Made by a program: the position numbers and the translations under genes | The notes under the pieces: generated by a model | What the model was told of the DNA's origin: nothing | Seen by the model: the letters and a program-made list of their open reading frames with translations, nothing else | The model's database searches: none | From: JAVBMJ01 sp031552535 | GTDB taxonomy: Bacteria; Bacteroidota; Bacteroidia; Bacteroidales; Rikenellaceae | Length of the DNA: 64,000 nt | Direction of reading: 5' to 3' | Assembly (NCBI GenBank): GCA_031552535.1 | Contig: JAVBMJ010000036.1 | Coordinates: forward strand, 1 to 64,000 | In this document: in pieces, positions 38,867 through 46,669 of the stretch | How positions within the stretch are numbered: the first letter of the stretch is position 1 | Layout: each line of letters opens with the position of its first letter

Positions 38867-41401
38867 ATGTTTGTGCAGTTTAAGTATGCCGTGGCGCTGG
38901 CAGCAGTCTTGGCGGTGTCGTCAACGGAAGCTAACGAGGGATGGCCGTGGAAAAAGAAAGAGGTTAAACAGGAAGCCCCTAAGCCGCAGGCGAAACCGGA
39001 AAAGCCGGACGATAAAGCCCCGAAGCCCTACGCTGAAGTCATAACCCGCGGAGCTAAGAGCAGTTATGGGTTTGTCACGGTACATTTTGTAAAGGACAAG
39101 CATTATTTCGAGATCCCGGATTCTATAATGGGGCGCGATATATTGATCGTAAGCCGCATAAGCAAGGCTCCGGCAGACAGGGAAAAACGTAAAACTGGGT
39201 ATCCGGGCGACATTGTCGACGAACAGACGGTGCGTTTCGAACGGGGGCCCCAGAACAAGGTGTTTGTGCGCAATATCTCCTACTACGAACAATCCAACGA
39301 TACGCTGGGCCTCTACCAGGCTGTGGCCAACTCCAACCTGCAACCGATAGTTTCGGCATTCGATGTCAAGGCCATTCGCCGCGATTCGGTTTCGGGCAAG
39401 GGTAGTGTCGTGATAGAGATCGGGGATTACATCAAAGGGGAGAAAGGTATATTCAACTTCGGCACTTATGCCAGGAAGAACATCGGCCTCCAGTCGATAA
39501 TCCCGGAGGCGAGTTATGTAGACACGATCAAGGCTTTTCCGTTGAATGTCGAAATACGTATGGTGAAGACTTTCACGCGCTCGGCTCCGGTCAACGCCTC
39601 GTCGGCCAGCGCCACTTACAATACCCCGCCTTCGACACCTTTGACCTATGAACTCAACAGTTCGATGCTGCTGTTACCCGAGGTGCCGATGAGATCGCGC
39701 TTTATGGATCCGAGGGTGGGATATTTTGCAATCCGCTACACCGATTTCGACTCCAATCCTCAGGGAATAGAATACAGGGCCCGCATCACGCGATGGAGGC
39801 TCGAACCCCGGGACGAAGACATGGAACGGTATAAGCGGGGAGAACTTGTTGAACCCAAGAAGCCTATAGTGATATACATCGATCCGGCGACGCCGAAAAA
39901 ATGGGTGCCATACCTGATAGCCGGGGTCAACGACTGGCAACAGGCTTTCGAGAAGGCCGGTTTCAAGAATGCCATATACGGACTGGAGGCCCCTGCAGAC
40001 GATCCGTCGTGGAGTCTGGAAGATGCCCGCCACTCGGCCATAGTCTACAAGCCGTCGGATATCCCCAATGCCAGCGGTCCGCATGTCCACGATCCGCGCA
40101 GCGGCGAAATTCTCGAAACACACATAAACTGGTACCATAATGTGATGTCACTGTTGCAGAACTGGTACACTGTGCAGGCTGGCCCCATAGATCCGCGTGC
40201 GCGTACTCCGCATTTCGACGACGAATTGATGGGGCAACTGATACGGTTCGTCTCGTCGCACGAGGTGGGGCACACCCTGGGTCTGCGCCATAACTTTGGC
40301 TCCTCGGCCACTGTGCCGGTCGAAAAATTGCGCGACAAAGCCTGGGTGGAAGCCAACGGGCATACGCCGTCGATAATGGATTACGCGCGGTTTAACTACG
40401 TTGCCCAGCCCGGCGACGGGGTATCCGAAAAGGGGATATTCCCCCGCATAGGCATATACGACGAATGGTCTATTGAATGGGGGTACCGCTATCTGCCGCA
40501 GTTCGAACGCCCTGAAGATGAGGTACACTTCTCGAACAAAAGCATAATTGCCAAGCTGGCATCGGACAACCGCTACCGTTTCGGGACCGAGATGGACCGG
40601 GACGATCCGCGCAACCAGAGCGAGGACCTTGGGGACGATGCGATGAAGGCGAGCGAATACGGCATCCTAAACCTTCAACGGGTAATGCCAGGCATCATGG
40701 AATGGACCCGCGAACCCGACAAGGGTTACAGCCGGGCTACCGCCCTGTATGCCGACGTGGTAGCCCAGTACGGTCGTTACATGGGCCATGTCACGACCAA
40801 TATCGCAGGGGCGTATCACAACTATATCACCGTAGAAGAGAAAGGCAAATATGAAGAATTCGTCCCTGAACAGACACAGCGTCGTGCTGTCGAGTTTTTA
40901 TGCAGACAGTTGTTCAACACCCCTAAATGGCTTATAGATAAAGAACTGACAGAGAAAGCGGGAGTCAATCCCGTATCCAGGATCGGAAGCGTCCAGCAAT
41001 ATGTGATCGACCGCATAATAAGCAAGCGGACGATGGATAAAATGCTCAAGGACGAAGCCTTCAACGGCCGTGAAGCCTACACTCCCGACGAACTTCTGGC
41101 CGACCTTAAAAAAAATATATGGTCGGAGCTACAAACCATGAGGCCGGTCGATATTTACCGCCGCAACCTGCAGAACTATTACGTTAAAGCGCTATCGACC
41201 ATGCTTGACAAACAGGGGGGAGGTTCACAAACCTCGTCTCCTATGCCGACACCCTCCGACGCGTCGGGCATAGCCCGCAACCACCTCACCGGCCTGCTCA
41301 AAGATATAACGCAGGCGGCGAACTCAACCTCAGGGATAACCAAAGCTCATTACCTCAACCTGGCCGCATTGATAACCAACGCAATCGACCCTAGAAAATG
41401 A
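38867..41401 (+). CDS. Secreted zinc metalloprotease (metzincin-like, DUF5117 type)
   Basis: The 844-residue protein has an N-terminal export signal and a low-complexity Lys/Pro linker (KKKEVKQEAPKPQAKPEKPD). A long beta-rich domain follows, then the zinc site HEVGHTLGLRHN (His465, HExxHxxGxxH) and the Met-turn-like SIMDYARFNY. This matches the DUF5117/DUF5118 zinc-dependent metalloproteases of Bacteroidetes. It is probably periplasmic or on the cell surface. The substrate is unknown. The stop codon touches the left arm of palindromic element 2. Confidence 0.9.
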   Translation: MFVQFKYAVALAAVLAVSSTEANEGWPWKKKEVKQEAPKPQAKPEKPDDKAPKPYAEVITRGAKSSYGFVTVHFVKDKHYFEIPDSIMGRDILIVSRISKAPADREKRKTGYPGDIVDEQTVRFERGPQNKVFVRNISYYEQSNDTLGLYQAVANSNLQPIVSAFDVKAIRRDSVSGKGSVVIEIGDYIKGEKGIFNFGTYARKNIGLQSIIPEASYVDTIKAFPLNVEIRMVKTFTRSAPVNASSASATYNTPPSTPLTYELNSSMLLLPEVPMRSRFMDPRVGYFAIRYTDFDSNPQGIEYRARITRWRLEPRDEDMERYKRGELVEPKKPIVIYIDPATPKKWVPYLIAGVNDWQQAFEKAGFKNAIYGLEAPADDPSWSLEDARHSAIVYKPSDIPNASGPHVHDPRSGEILETHINWYHNVMSLLQNWYTVQAGPIDPRARTPHFDDELMGQLIRFVSSHEVGHTLGLRHNFGSSATVPVEKLRDKAWVEANGHTPSIMDYARFNYVAQPGDGVSEKGIFPRIGIYDEWSIEWGYRYLPQFERPEDEVHFSNKSIIAKLASDNRYRFGTEMDRDDPRNQSEDLGDDAMKASEYGILNLQRVMPGIMEWTREPDKGYSRATALYADVVAQYGRYMGHVTTNIAGAYHNYITVEEKGKYEEFVPEQTQRRAVEFLCRQLFNTPKWLIDKELTEKAGVNPVSRIGSVQQYVIDRIISKRTMDKMLKDEAFNGREAYTPDELLADLKKNIWSELQTMRPVDIYRRNLQNYYVKALSTMLDKQGGGSQTSSPMPTPSDASGIARNHLTGLLKDITQAANSTSGITKAHYLNLAALITNAIDPRK

Positions 41402-41653
41402 TTGGGTTCTCTGTACAGCCTCCAACTGCCGCTTTTTGAAAAAAGCGGCGCCAAAAACTTTTAATCCTTACCTTACTCTGATTTCGCAGGTGTTTGATTA
41501 TAGGGTGGAAGCCCTTAGATATTTGCATGATCAAGAGGGCTTCCACCCTATAATCAAACACCTGGTTAGGTCGGAACAAAGTAATGATTGAAGTTTTTTG
41601 GGCGACTTTTTTTCAAAAAAGTCGCGGTCGAATACTGTCTAGAGAAACCGATC
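41400..41653. repeat. Nested palindromic intergenic element, copy 2 (inverted orientation)
   Basis: The order is reversed relative to copies 1 and 3. The GCCGC...GCGGC cassette comes first (CCAAAAACTTTTAATCCTTACC) and the GCGAC...GTCGC cassette last. The central hairpin (41488-41563) has perfect 28-base arms starting AGGTGTTTGATTATAGGGTG and ending GAAGCCCT. Outer arms at 41400-41418 and 41635-41653 are shorter and imperfect (GATTGGGTTCTCTGTACAG against GATCGGTTTCTCTAGACAG). It lies between the metalloprotease and lpxB. Confidence 0.85.
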
Positions 41654-41681
41654 TATTATTGTGTATTAAACTGATTTTATT

Positions 41682-42836
41682 ATGAAGGTCTATATTATTG
41701 CCGGTGAGCCATCGGGCGATTTACTGGCTTCGGGCATGATGGGTGCTTTGCGGGGGATGGATCCCGGGGTGGAGTTTTACGGTTTAGGCGGCGAGAGCAT
41801 GAAGTCGTTGGGATTCGAAAGCCTGTTCGACATTTCGGATATTGCGGTAATGGGCATCTTCGAGGTCGTACCACGGTTGCCCGTTATTTTCAGGCGCATA
41901 AGGCAAACGGTGGAGGATATAGAGGCCCACAATCCCGATGTGCTGGTTACGGTCGACAGTTGGGGATTTGCGAGCGCTGTGATCACTAAACTTCGCAAGC
42001 GCAACACTAAAATACCTGTTGTACACTACGTGGCTCCGCAGGTGTGGGCATGGAAAAAAGGACGTGCCAGGAACGTGGCACGTTTGGTCGACCGCCTTAT
42101 GATGTTGTTGCCCAATGAGGGACAATATTTTGAGAAGTATGGTTTGAAGTGCGATTTTGTGGGCCATCCGGTCATAGAGCGTATGTCGGGGGTGGAGTAC
42201 GACACTGTGGGCTTTCGTACCCGCTACGATATCCCGCAGGACGCCACGGTAGTGTGTGCGCTTCCGGGTAGCAGGCGCGGAGAGATAAAGCGTCTGGCGC
42301 CGGTATTGCGAAGGTCGCTTGAGATAATAAAGGAAAAGTATGGCGAAATAGTGGTCGTGGTACCTACGGTGGGCTATGTGGCGGATATGGTCCGCGAACA
42401 GTTCGAGGGGATGGATATGCCGTTGCGAGTGGTCACCGGGAAAGAGGACAAGTACAATGCTTTTCGCACGAGCAGTGTGGCCCTTGCCGTGTCAGGAACG
42501 GTTTCATTGGAGTTGACCGCGGCCGGGACCCCGCACCTGATCGTTTATACATTCAACTTTCTGACCAACTGGCTAGTACGCAATTTTATCAATACCCGCT
42601 ATGCTAATCTTATAAACATCCTTGTGCAACGGCCGATCATCCCGGAGTACGTGCTGATGTACTGCAAGCCGGAGCTTATCGCTGCCGGAGCGTTGGAGTT
42701 GCTGACTTCGCCCGAGGCGGCCCAAAAGCAGATCGGAGAAGCCGGCGAGGTGCTCGCCACGCTCCGTCCCGAGGGTATGATGCCTTCGGAGCGTGCCGCC
42801 CAGATCGTTATCGAGGCTGCGACCAAACCGCATTGA
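41682..42836 (+). CDS. lpxB: Lipid-A-disaccharide synthase
   Basis: The 384-residue GT19 glycosyltransferase joins UDP-2,3-diacylglucosamine and lipid X at the inner membrane. Visible are the N-terminal GEPSGDLLASGMMGALR, GLGGESMKSLG, VDSWGFASAV, HYVAPQVWAWKKGRA and the donor-site ALPGSRRGEIKRLAPVL and SGTVSLELTAAGTPHLIVY. It is full length. It is the only lipid A gene in the window. Confidence 0.96.
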   Translation: MKVYIIAGEPSGDLLASGMMGALRGMDPGVEFYGLGGESMKSLGFESLFDISDIAVMGIFEVVPRLPVIFRRIRQTVEDIEAHNPDVLVTVDSWGFASAVITKLRKRNTKIPVVHYVAPQVWAWKKGRARNVARLVDRLMMLLPNEGQYFEKYGLKCDFVGHPVIERMSGVEYDTVGFRTRYDIPQDATVVCALPGSRRGEIKRLAPVLRRSLEIIKEKYGEIVVVVPTVGYVADMVREQFEGMDMPLRVVTGKEDKYNAFRTSSVALAVSGTVSLELTAAGTPHLIVYTFNFLTNWLVRNFINTRYANLINILVQRPIIPEYVLMYCKPELIAAGALELLTSPEAAQKQIGEAGEVLATLRPEGMMPSERAAQIVIEAATKPH

Positions 42837-42954
42837 TGCCATGTTGCGCGGAAAACGTACCTCCTCCCCGTAAGCCAGGGTGTATTTACAAATTTATCAC
42901 GGCATGCAACTAACCATGGCGTTGTCGCATCTATTGTAATAAATCAACCTTATC

Positions 42955-43791
42955 ATGAAACGGATATTTTACTTTGCAACAGTCGCATCGTTGCTGTTGA
43001 CCGGATGCAGTGGCAACGACGAAACTACGCCGGCCGAACGGGCCGAAGTTCCAGTCAATAGTTCTTCGTATCCCGGGTCGTTTGCGTTAAGTGTGCAAGA
43101 AACCTATTCGCACGATCAATATCCTTATGCCAAAAATGGCAAGCCGGGGCTTTATCTGGACATACGCACTTCTGAAATCTATGCCTATTCCGGCAATAAA
43201 ATAGATATGGCCGTCTCGTCGGAGGGTGCTACGATGACGATAAACCTGGGCGATGTATTACTCGTGGGGATGCTGCCCGCCACAGGACCTGCGACGGCAA
43301 TAGTCGACCTGCCCGAAACGACGGAGCACATCGTTATCAAAAGCGGCACGAAGGAGAATAGATACAATGTATCGGTTTTGCGTGATGCTGTGAAACTTGT
43401 TCCGGACAAGGGCTCCTTCACAGATTTCGGTTACAGCCTTTACCATCGCCGCCCTGACAATGTTTTTGCTTTTATCGGCGGCACGAATACTACCAACAGC
43501 CATCTTTACGACGAATTTTTGGTCCGCTTACGTGATGCCATTCCCTCGCTGGAAGATTTTGAATTCAAGGATGGCGGATATATCCCCTGGCCGTCGGCCA
43601 GCAACGGGTATTGGGTCGATTTTCCGACGAAGTTTTTCAGGTATTCAGATCCTGCCGATTTCGATAAGGCGGGTGATGTATTGCGTGATTTCACCGCAGA
43701 AAGGATCGTACGGGACGATATCGGGGTCGGGTTGTGGTTGTCGAACTACGACGACCGCCAGTATATGAGCTGGATGATATTAAGGCAATAG
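42955..43791 (+). CDS. Hypothetical lipoprotein
   Basis: The 278-residue protein starts with a lipoprotein signal (SLLLTGC, Cys19). A beta-rich region of about 120 residues is followed by a C-terminal part with a tryptophan- and tyrosine-rich end. No family is recognised. It is monocistronic, with a strong hairpin at 43818-43865 after the stop codon. Confidence 0.75.
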   Translation: MKRIFYFATVASLLLTGCSGNDETTPAERAEVPVNSSSYPGSFALSVQETYSHDQYPYAKNGKPGLYLDIRTSEIYAYSGNKIDMAVSSEGATMTINLGDVLLVGMLPATGPATAIVDLPETTEHIVIKSGTKENRYNVSVLRDAVKLVPDKGSFTDFGYSLYHRRPDNVFAFIGGTNTTNSHLYDEFLVRLRDAIPSLEDFEFKDGGYIPWPSASNGYWVDFPTKFFRYSDPADFDKAGDVLRDFTAERIVRDDIGVGLWLSNYDDRQYMSWMILRQ

Positions 43792-43817
43792 ATTGTAGCG
43801 ACAGGATTGCACGGCAT

Positions 43818-43865
43818 AGGCCCCGGGGTTACGACTCGTTTTATGAATCGTATTCCCCGGGGCCT
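43818..43865 (+). terminator. Terminator-like hairpin
   Basis: AGGCCCCGGGG (43818-43828) pairs with CCCCGGGGCCT (43855-43865), with further pairing inside (TACGA with TCGTA). It follows the lipoprotein gene. Confidence 0.7.
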
Positions 43866-43986
43866 GCGATGTGTTTCCCTGAGGAAACCAGGACAGGCTC
43901 CTGGCTGTTTGGCGGCCGCACCGATGCGACATCCGGAAATTTTGTGTAATTTTACAAATTATCACCGCTTTTAAGTGATCGATAAT

Positions 43987-44120
43987 AATTAATGGTATGT
44001 TTTTTCGAGGCTTTTCCGGAGCATATTTTTCGGCGGCAAGCGCAGGTTTGCCGGTGGCAAATCGAGCAGTGACGCTGGAAAAGATGCCCGAAAAAGACCG
44101 AATAAAATAGACCATTAATT
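43987..44120. mobile_element. Palindromic MITE-like element, 134 bases
   Basis: Ends are perfect 10-base inverted repeats AATTAATGGT/ACCATTAATT, with partial pairing extended inward (CTTTTCCGG against CTTTTTCGGG). No coding capacity. Its right edge directly abuts the -33 box of the AraC-type regulator gene. Confidence 0.55.
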
Positions 44121-44121
44121 G

Positions 44122-44152
44122 TTTGAGGTTACTTAACGCGGCTGTAGTTTTG
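44122..44152 (+). promoter_or_regulatory. Promoter of the AraC-type regulator
   Basis: TTTG at 44122-44125 and TAGTTTTG at 44145-44152 are 19 bases apart, a full Bacteroidetes promoter. The predicted transcript begins at about 44159. Confidence 0.6.
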
Positions 44153-44175
44153 TAGAATTTAGATTTTCCGGAACC

Positions 44176-45267
44176 TTGCCATCTTTTGAGATCATAGCTC
44201 ATTTTTGCCGCGGCATGGCGTTCATGTTTTTTCTGTTTGGCAGCATATCGATAGCCGGACAGATCAGACACAGCGCCCTGATGCGGTTTCTTTTTGCGGA
44301 GATGGTTTTCTTTGCTGCCGTGGAGTTGTCGGGCCAGATGTTCCACGCTTTCGATCTTTGGGAAAATGCCTACCTGTCGAATGCCACAATGCTGTTTTTC
44401 ACGTGGATAGTCCCGCTTACGGTAATATTCGTTTTCGAACTCATACAACCACGGTGGGCTTCTCCGCGCAGGACCGCGGCGGTTATGATGCCGTCGGTAG
44501 TGCTGTTCGTTTTGTATCTGCTGTTTCCTTCCCGGGAGATGTTTTATGCCTCTATAGTGCTATGCAACATACTGGGGGCAGGCATGGTGATAGCGGTGTT
44601 CCTCTCCACGTCGCGATACGACAACTACATAAAAAGGAACTTCTCTTTTATCGAACACAACAACCTGCGGTGGCTGCGATGGATCATACTGCCGCTGTTT
44701 ATGATGCTGTTTGTGTATAACATCGCACTATGGGAGGACGTCTGGCTTGTGGATACGCTTTATTTCCTGACCACGATAGCCGTCTGGATGTTCATATACC
44801 ATTATACCAAACGACATATCGTGGTCGAGGTACCCGACTTGCTTAACCCGTTCAGAAAAGAGGACGATGACGGACTAGGCTCGGAAACAGGCAAAGAGTA
44901 CTATGAAATGTTTCCTTTCCATGAAAAACTGTCGTATTGCATGGACCATGAACATATCTACCGCAACCCTACTTTGTCGATAACCGATATGGCTGCCGCC
45001 ATAGGAACCAACAGGACCTACCTGTCGGCATACCTAAACAGGGAACTCAAAACGACGTTTTACGACTACGTCAACAATCGCCGCGTATCAATGGCGTGCT
45101 CATTGCTGGAGGATGTCTCGAATAATTCAGTAAATATGGAAGATATTGCCGAGCAGTGCGGATTCGGTTCCATTTCGACCTTCAGGCGCTCGTTCCATAA
45201 AATCACCGGCCATACTCCGGCTTCGTACCGCAACCATACCCTGAGATCACGTAACTCGAGAGAATAA
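44176..45267 (+). CDS. Membrane-bound AraC-family transcriptional regulator
   Basis: The 363-residue protein has six or seven transmembrane segments in its first 210 residues and an AraC DNA-binding domain in its last 100. Both helix-turn-helix units are visible: TLSITDMAAAIGTNRTYLSAYL and MEDIAEQCGFGSISTFRRSF, followed by KITGHTPASYR. Membrane-tethered AraC regulators of this type occur in Bacteroidetes; the signal is unknown. The start codon at 44176 is TTG. The ATG at 44215 (MAFMFF) is the alternative. Confidence 0.85.
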   Translation: MPSFEIIAHFCRGMAFMFFLFGSISIAGQIRHSALMRFLFAEMVFFAAVELSGQMFHAFDLWENAYLSNATMLFFTWIVPLTVIFVFELIQPRWASPRRTAAVMMPSVVLFVLYLLFPSREMFYASIVLCNILGAGMVIAVFLSTSRYDNYIKRNFSFIEHNNLRWLRWIILPLFMMLFVYNIALWEDVWLVDTLYFLTTIAVWMFIYHYTKRHIVVEVPDLLNPFRKEDDDGLGSETGKEYYEMFPFHEKLSYCMDHEHIYRNPTLSITDMAAAIGTNRTYLSAYLNRELKTTFYDYVNNRRVSMACSLLEDVSNNSVNMEDIAEQCGFGSISTFRRSFHKITGHTPASYRNHTLRSRNSRE

Positions 45268-45345
45268 TGGGAGTGGCAACCCATATTTTGTTGAATTGAC
45301 CCATATTTTTGAGCGATTGCCACCGCTCTTTGCCCCGGTGCTGGA

Positions 45346-45353
45346 TATTTTTG
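45346..45353 (+). promoter_or_regulatory. Putative -7 box of the 45397 gene
   Basis: TATTTTTG fits the consensus and lies 43 bases before the ATG at 45397. Confidence 0.45.
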
Positions 45354-45396
45354 CAGTATGCGTTTCGAATACTAACCGATTAACTATCCCTGCGTT

Positions 45397-46011
45397 ATGA
45401 AAACAACTTTCCTTAATCTCGCCTGCTGGGTTTTGTTCTCTTTTTTATTTTTACCGTCGGCCGCCGTAGCCCAGACCGACACCGCCAAAGTGGAAGAAGA
45501 TTCCGTAACTGTACAAAAAGACCAGCCTAAAGAGAAGAAAAAATCCAAATTCGGGTCGTTGCTCGGCAAGGCTGTCGAGGTTTCTACAGGTCTGAATGTA
45601 ACCAACGAGCCATTTATCGTCAACCCATTGTCGGGAGACTTTGCCGTTGAATTCGTTTCGTGCCAGGGCAACCCGTCCGATGGCAGGGTGTCGTTGACAT
45701 TCAAAGTCAAAAGCTACATCAACGAAACCGGCGCTACCTTCGGAGGCTCGACGTCGGGAAATGGCGAAAGCCTGGCATTCGCTGCAGACGGTAAAAATTA
45801 TAAGCCTTATTCGTCGGCGGGTGAAAGTGTCGGCGTAGCCAAAGGCACGTGGGTAGAAGTGACTCTCGATGCCAAGAACTCGTTCTACAATGTCCCTACA
45901 GAACTCAAAATGTTCGAAGTCATCAAGTTGTCGTTCAGTTTCAATGCCAAGACCCGCGGATTGCTCGAATTTCGCAATATCCCGATAAACTGGGGTGCTG
46001 CTATACAATAG
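45397..46011 (+). CDS. Secreted hypothetical protein
   Basis: The 204-residue protein has a signal peptide ending near SAAVAQ and a charged linker (QPKEKKKSKFGSLLGKAVEV). A predicted all-beta domain follows (about 75-200, SLTFKVKSYINETGATFGG through FRNIPINW). No family is recognised. It stands alone with its own promoter. Confidence 0.72.
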   Translation: MKTTFLNLACWVLFSFLFLPSAAVAQTDTAKVEEDSVTVQKDQPKEKKKSKFGSLLGKAVEVSTGLNVTNEPFIVNPLSGDFAVEFVSCQGNPSDGRVSLTFKVKSYINETGATFGGSTSGNGESLAFAADGKNYKPYSSAGESVGVAKGTWVEVTLDAKNSFYNVPTELKMFEVIKLSFSFNAKTRGLLEFRNIPINWGAAIQ

Positions 46012-46066
46012 CGACCGGTTTACGATCGGCACCATAGATCACGGGAGGCCAGCCTTCTTCCCGGGG

Positions 46067-46167
46067 AAAGTCCGTCCGAACCTAAGAGTCTGTCTAAGTT
46101 TCCTATGGAAAATAACTCTCGACTATTTTCCATATGAGATTCAGATTCTGAAGCCCGGACGGACTTT
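46067..46167. repeat. Nested hairpin with AGAGTCTGTCTAA core
   Basis: Outer 12-base arms are perfect. Inside, CTATGGAAAATA pairs with TATTTTCCATA, and AAGAGTCTGTCTAAG faces a decayed partner. It may terminate the gene at 45397-46011. Confidence 0.55.
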
Positions 46168-46227
46168 ATGCTATCCTGCCGTCGCCAGCATCATTTTTAT
46201 AAATCCGTCCTCATTGATTATGGCAAA

Positions 46228-46385
46228 CATATCTAAGAAGCTGTTTGGATTTGTTAACGAGATTATTTTTATCGTTTTGCCGGCGATCTATCGCGGTGGG
46301 GATGAGGCGAATAGCGGCCCCTGTTTAGAAACTGTTTAAAAATGAGGTGGAAAAGAACAAGATTAATAAATTCAAAACAGTTTCT
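46228..46385. mobile_element. MITE-like element, 158 bases
   Basis: The left end AGAAGCTGTTTGGATTTGTT and the right end (AGAAACTGTTTTGAATTTAT read inward) are imperfect inverted repeats. Inside, CGAGATTATTTTTA and GAGGTGGAAAAGAAC are shared with the 160-base element at 18880-19039. A second internal end, AGAAACTGTTTAAAAATG, at 46327 suggests a nested or shortened copy. Confidence 0.6.
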
Positions 46386-46669
46386 TAGCAGATCCGCAAT
46401 ACGCACCGGTATGGAATAGCATGCGGATAATTATTTATGGTGCGTTAACACTCCATGGCAGAAGTAGCTTTGTAACACGGCCGCACCATGCCGCCCAGGG
46501 CATACCGACACCTTCACTCCCTTGTTGCATCTCCAAAACACACCGGGAGAAATCAACGACCATCGACAGACGTTTTATTTCCAATTAAAAATATGAAAAA
46601 TTTGGAATATTCGAATTAAACATACATCTTTGCATGTTCATATTTGTATAAACATATATTCGATATTTC

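Larger units (their letters stand above)
46012..46669. other. Long gene-free region rich in palindromic repeats
   Basis: No gene is supported. It contains a nested inverted repeat at 46067-46167 (AAAGTCCGTCCG with CGGACGGACTTT) enclosing an AGAGTCTGTCTAA hairpin, and the MITE-like element at 46228-46385. The last 100 bases before the fusion gene are AT-rich, with TATTTG at about 46646 as a weak promoter candidate. Confidence 0.55.

Noticed and set aside
41400..41653. Integron attC site
   Set aside because: Conserved flanks around a variable hairpin recall attC, but there is no RYYYAAC/GTTRRRY core pair and no cassette-type gene arrangement.
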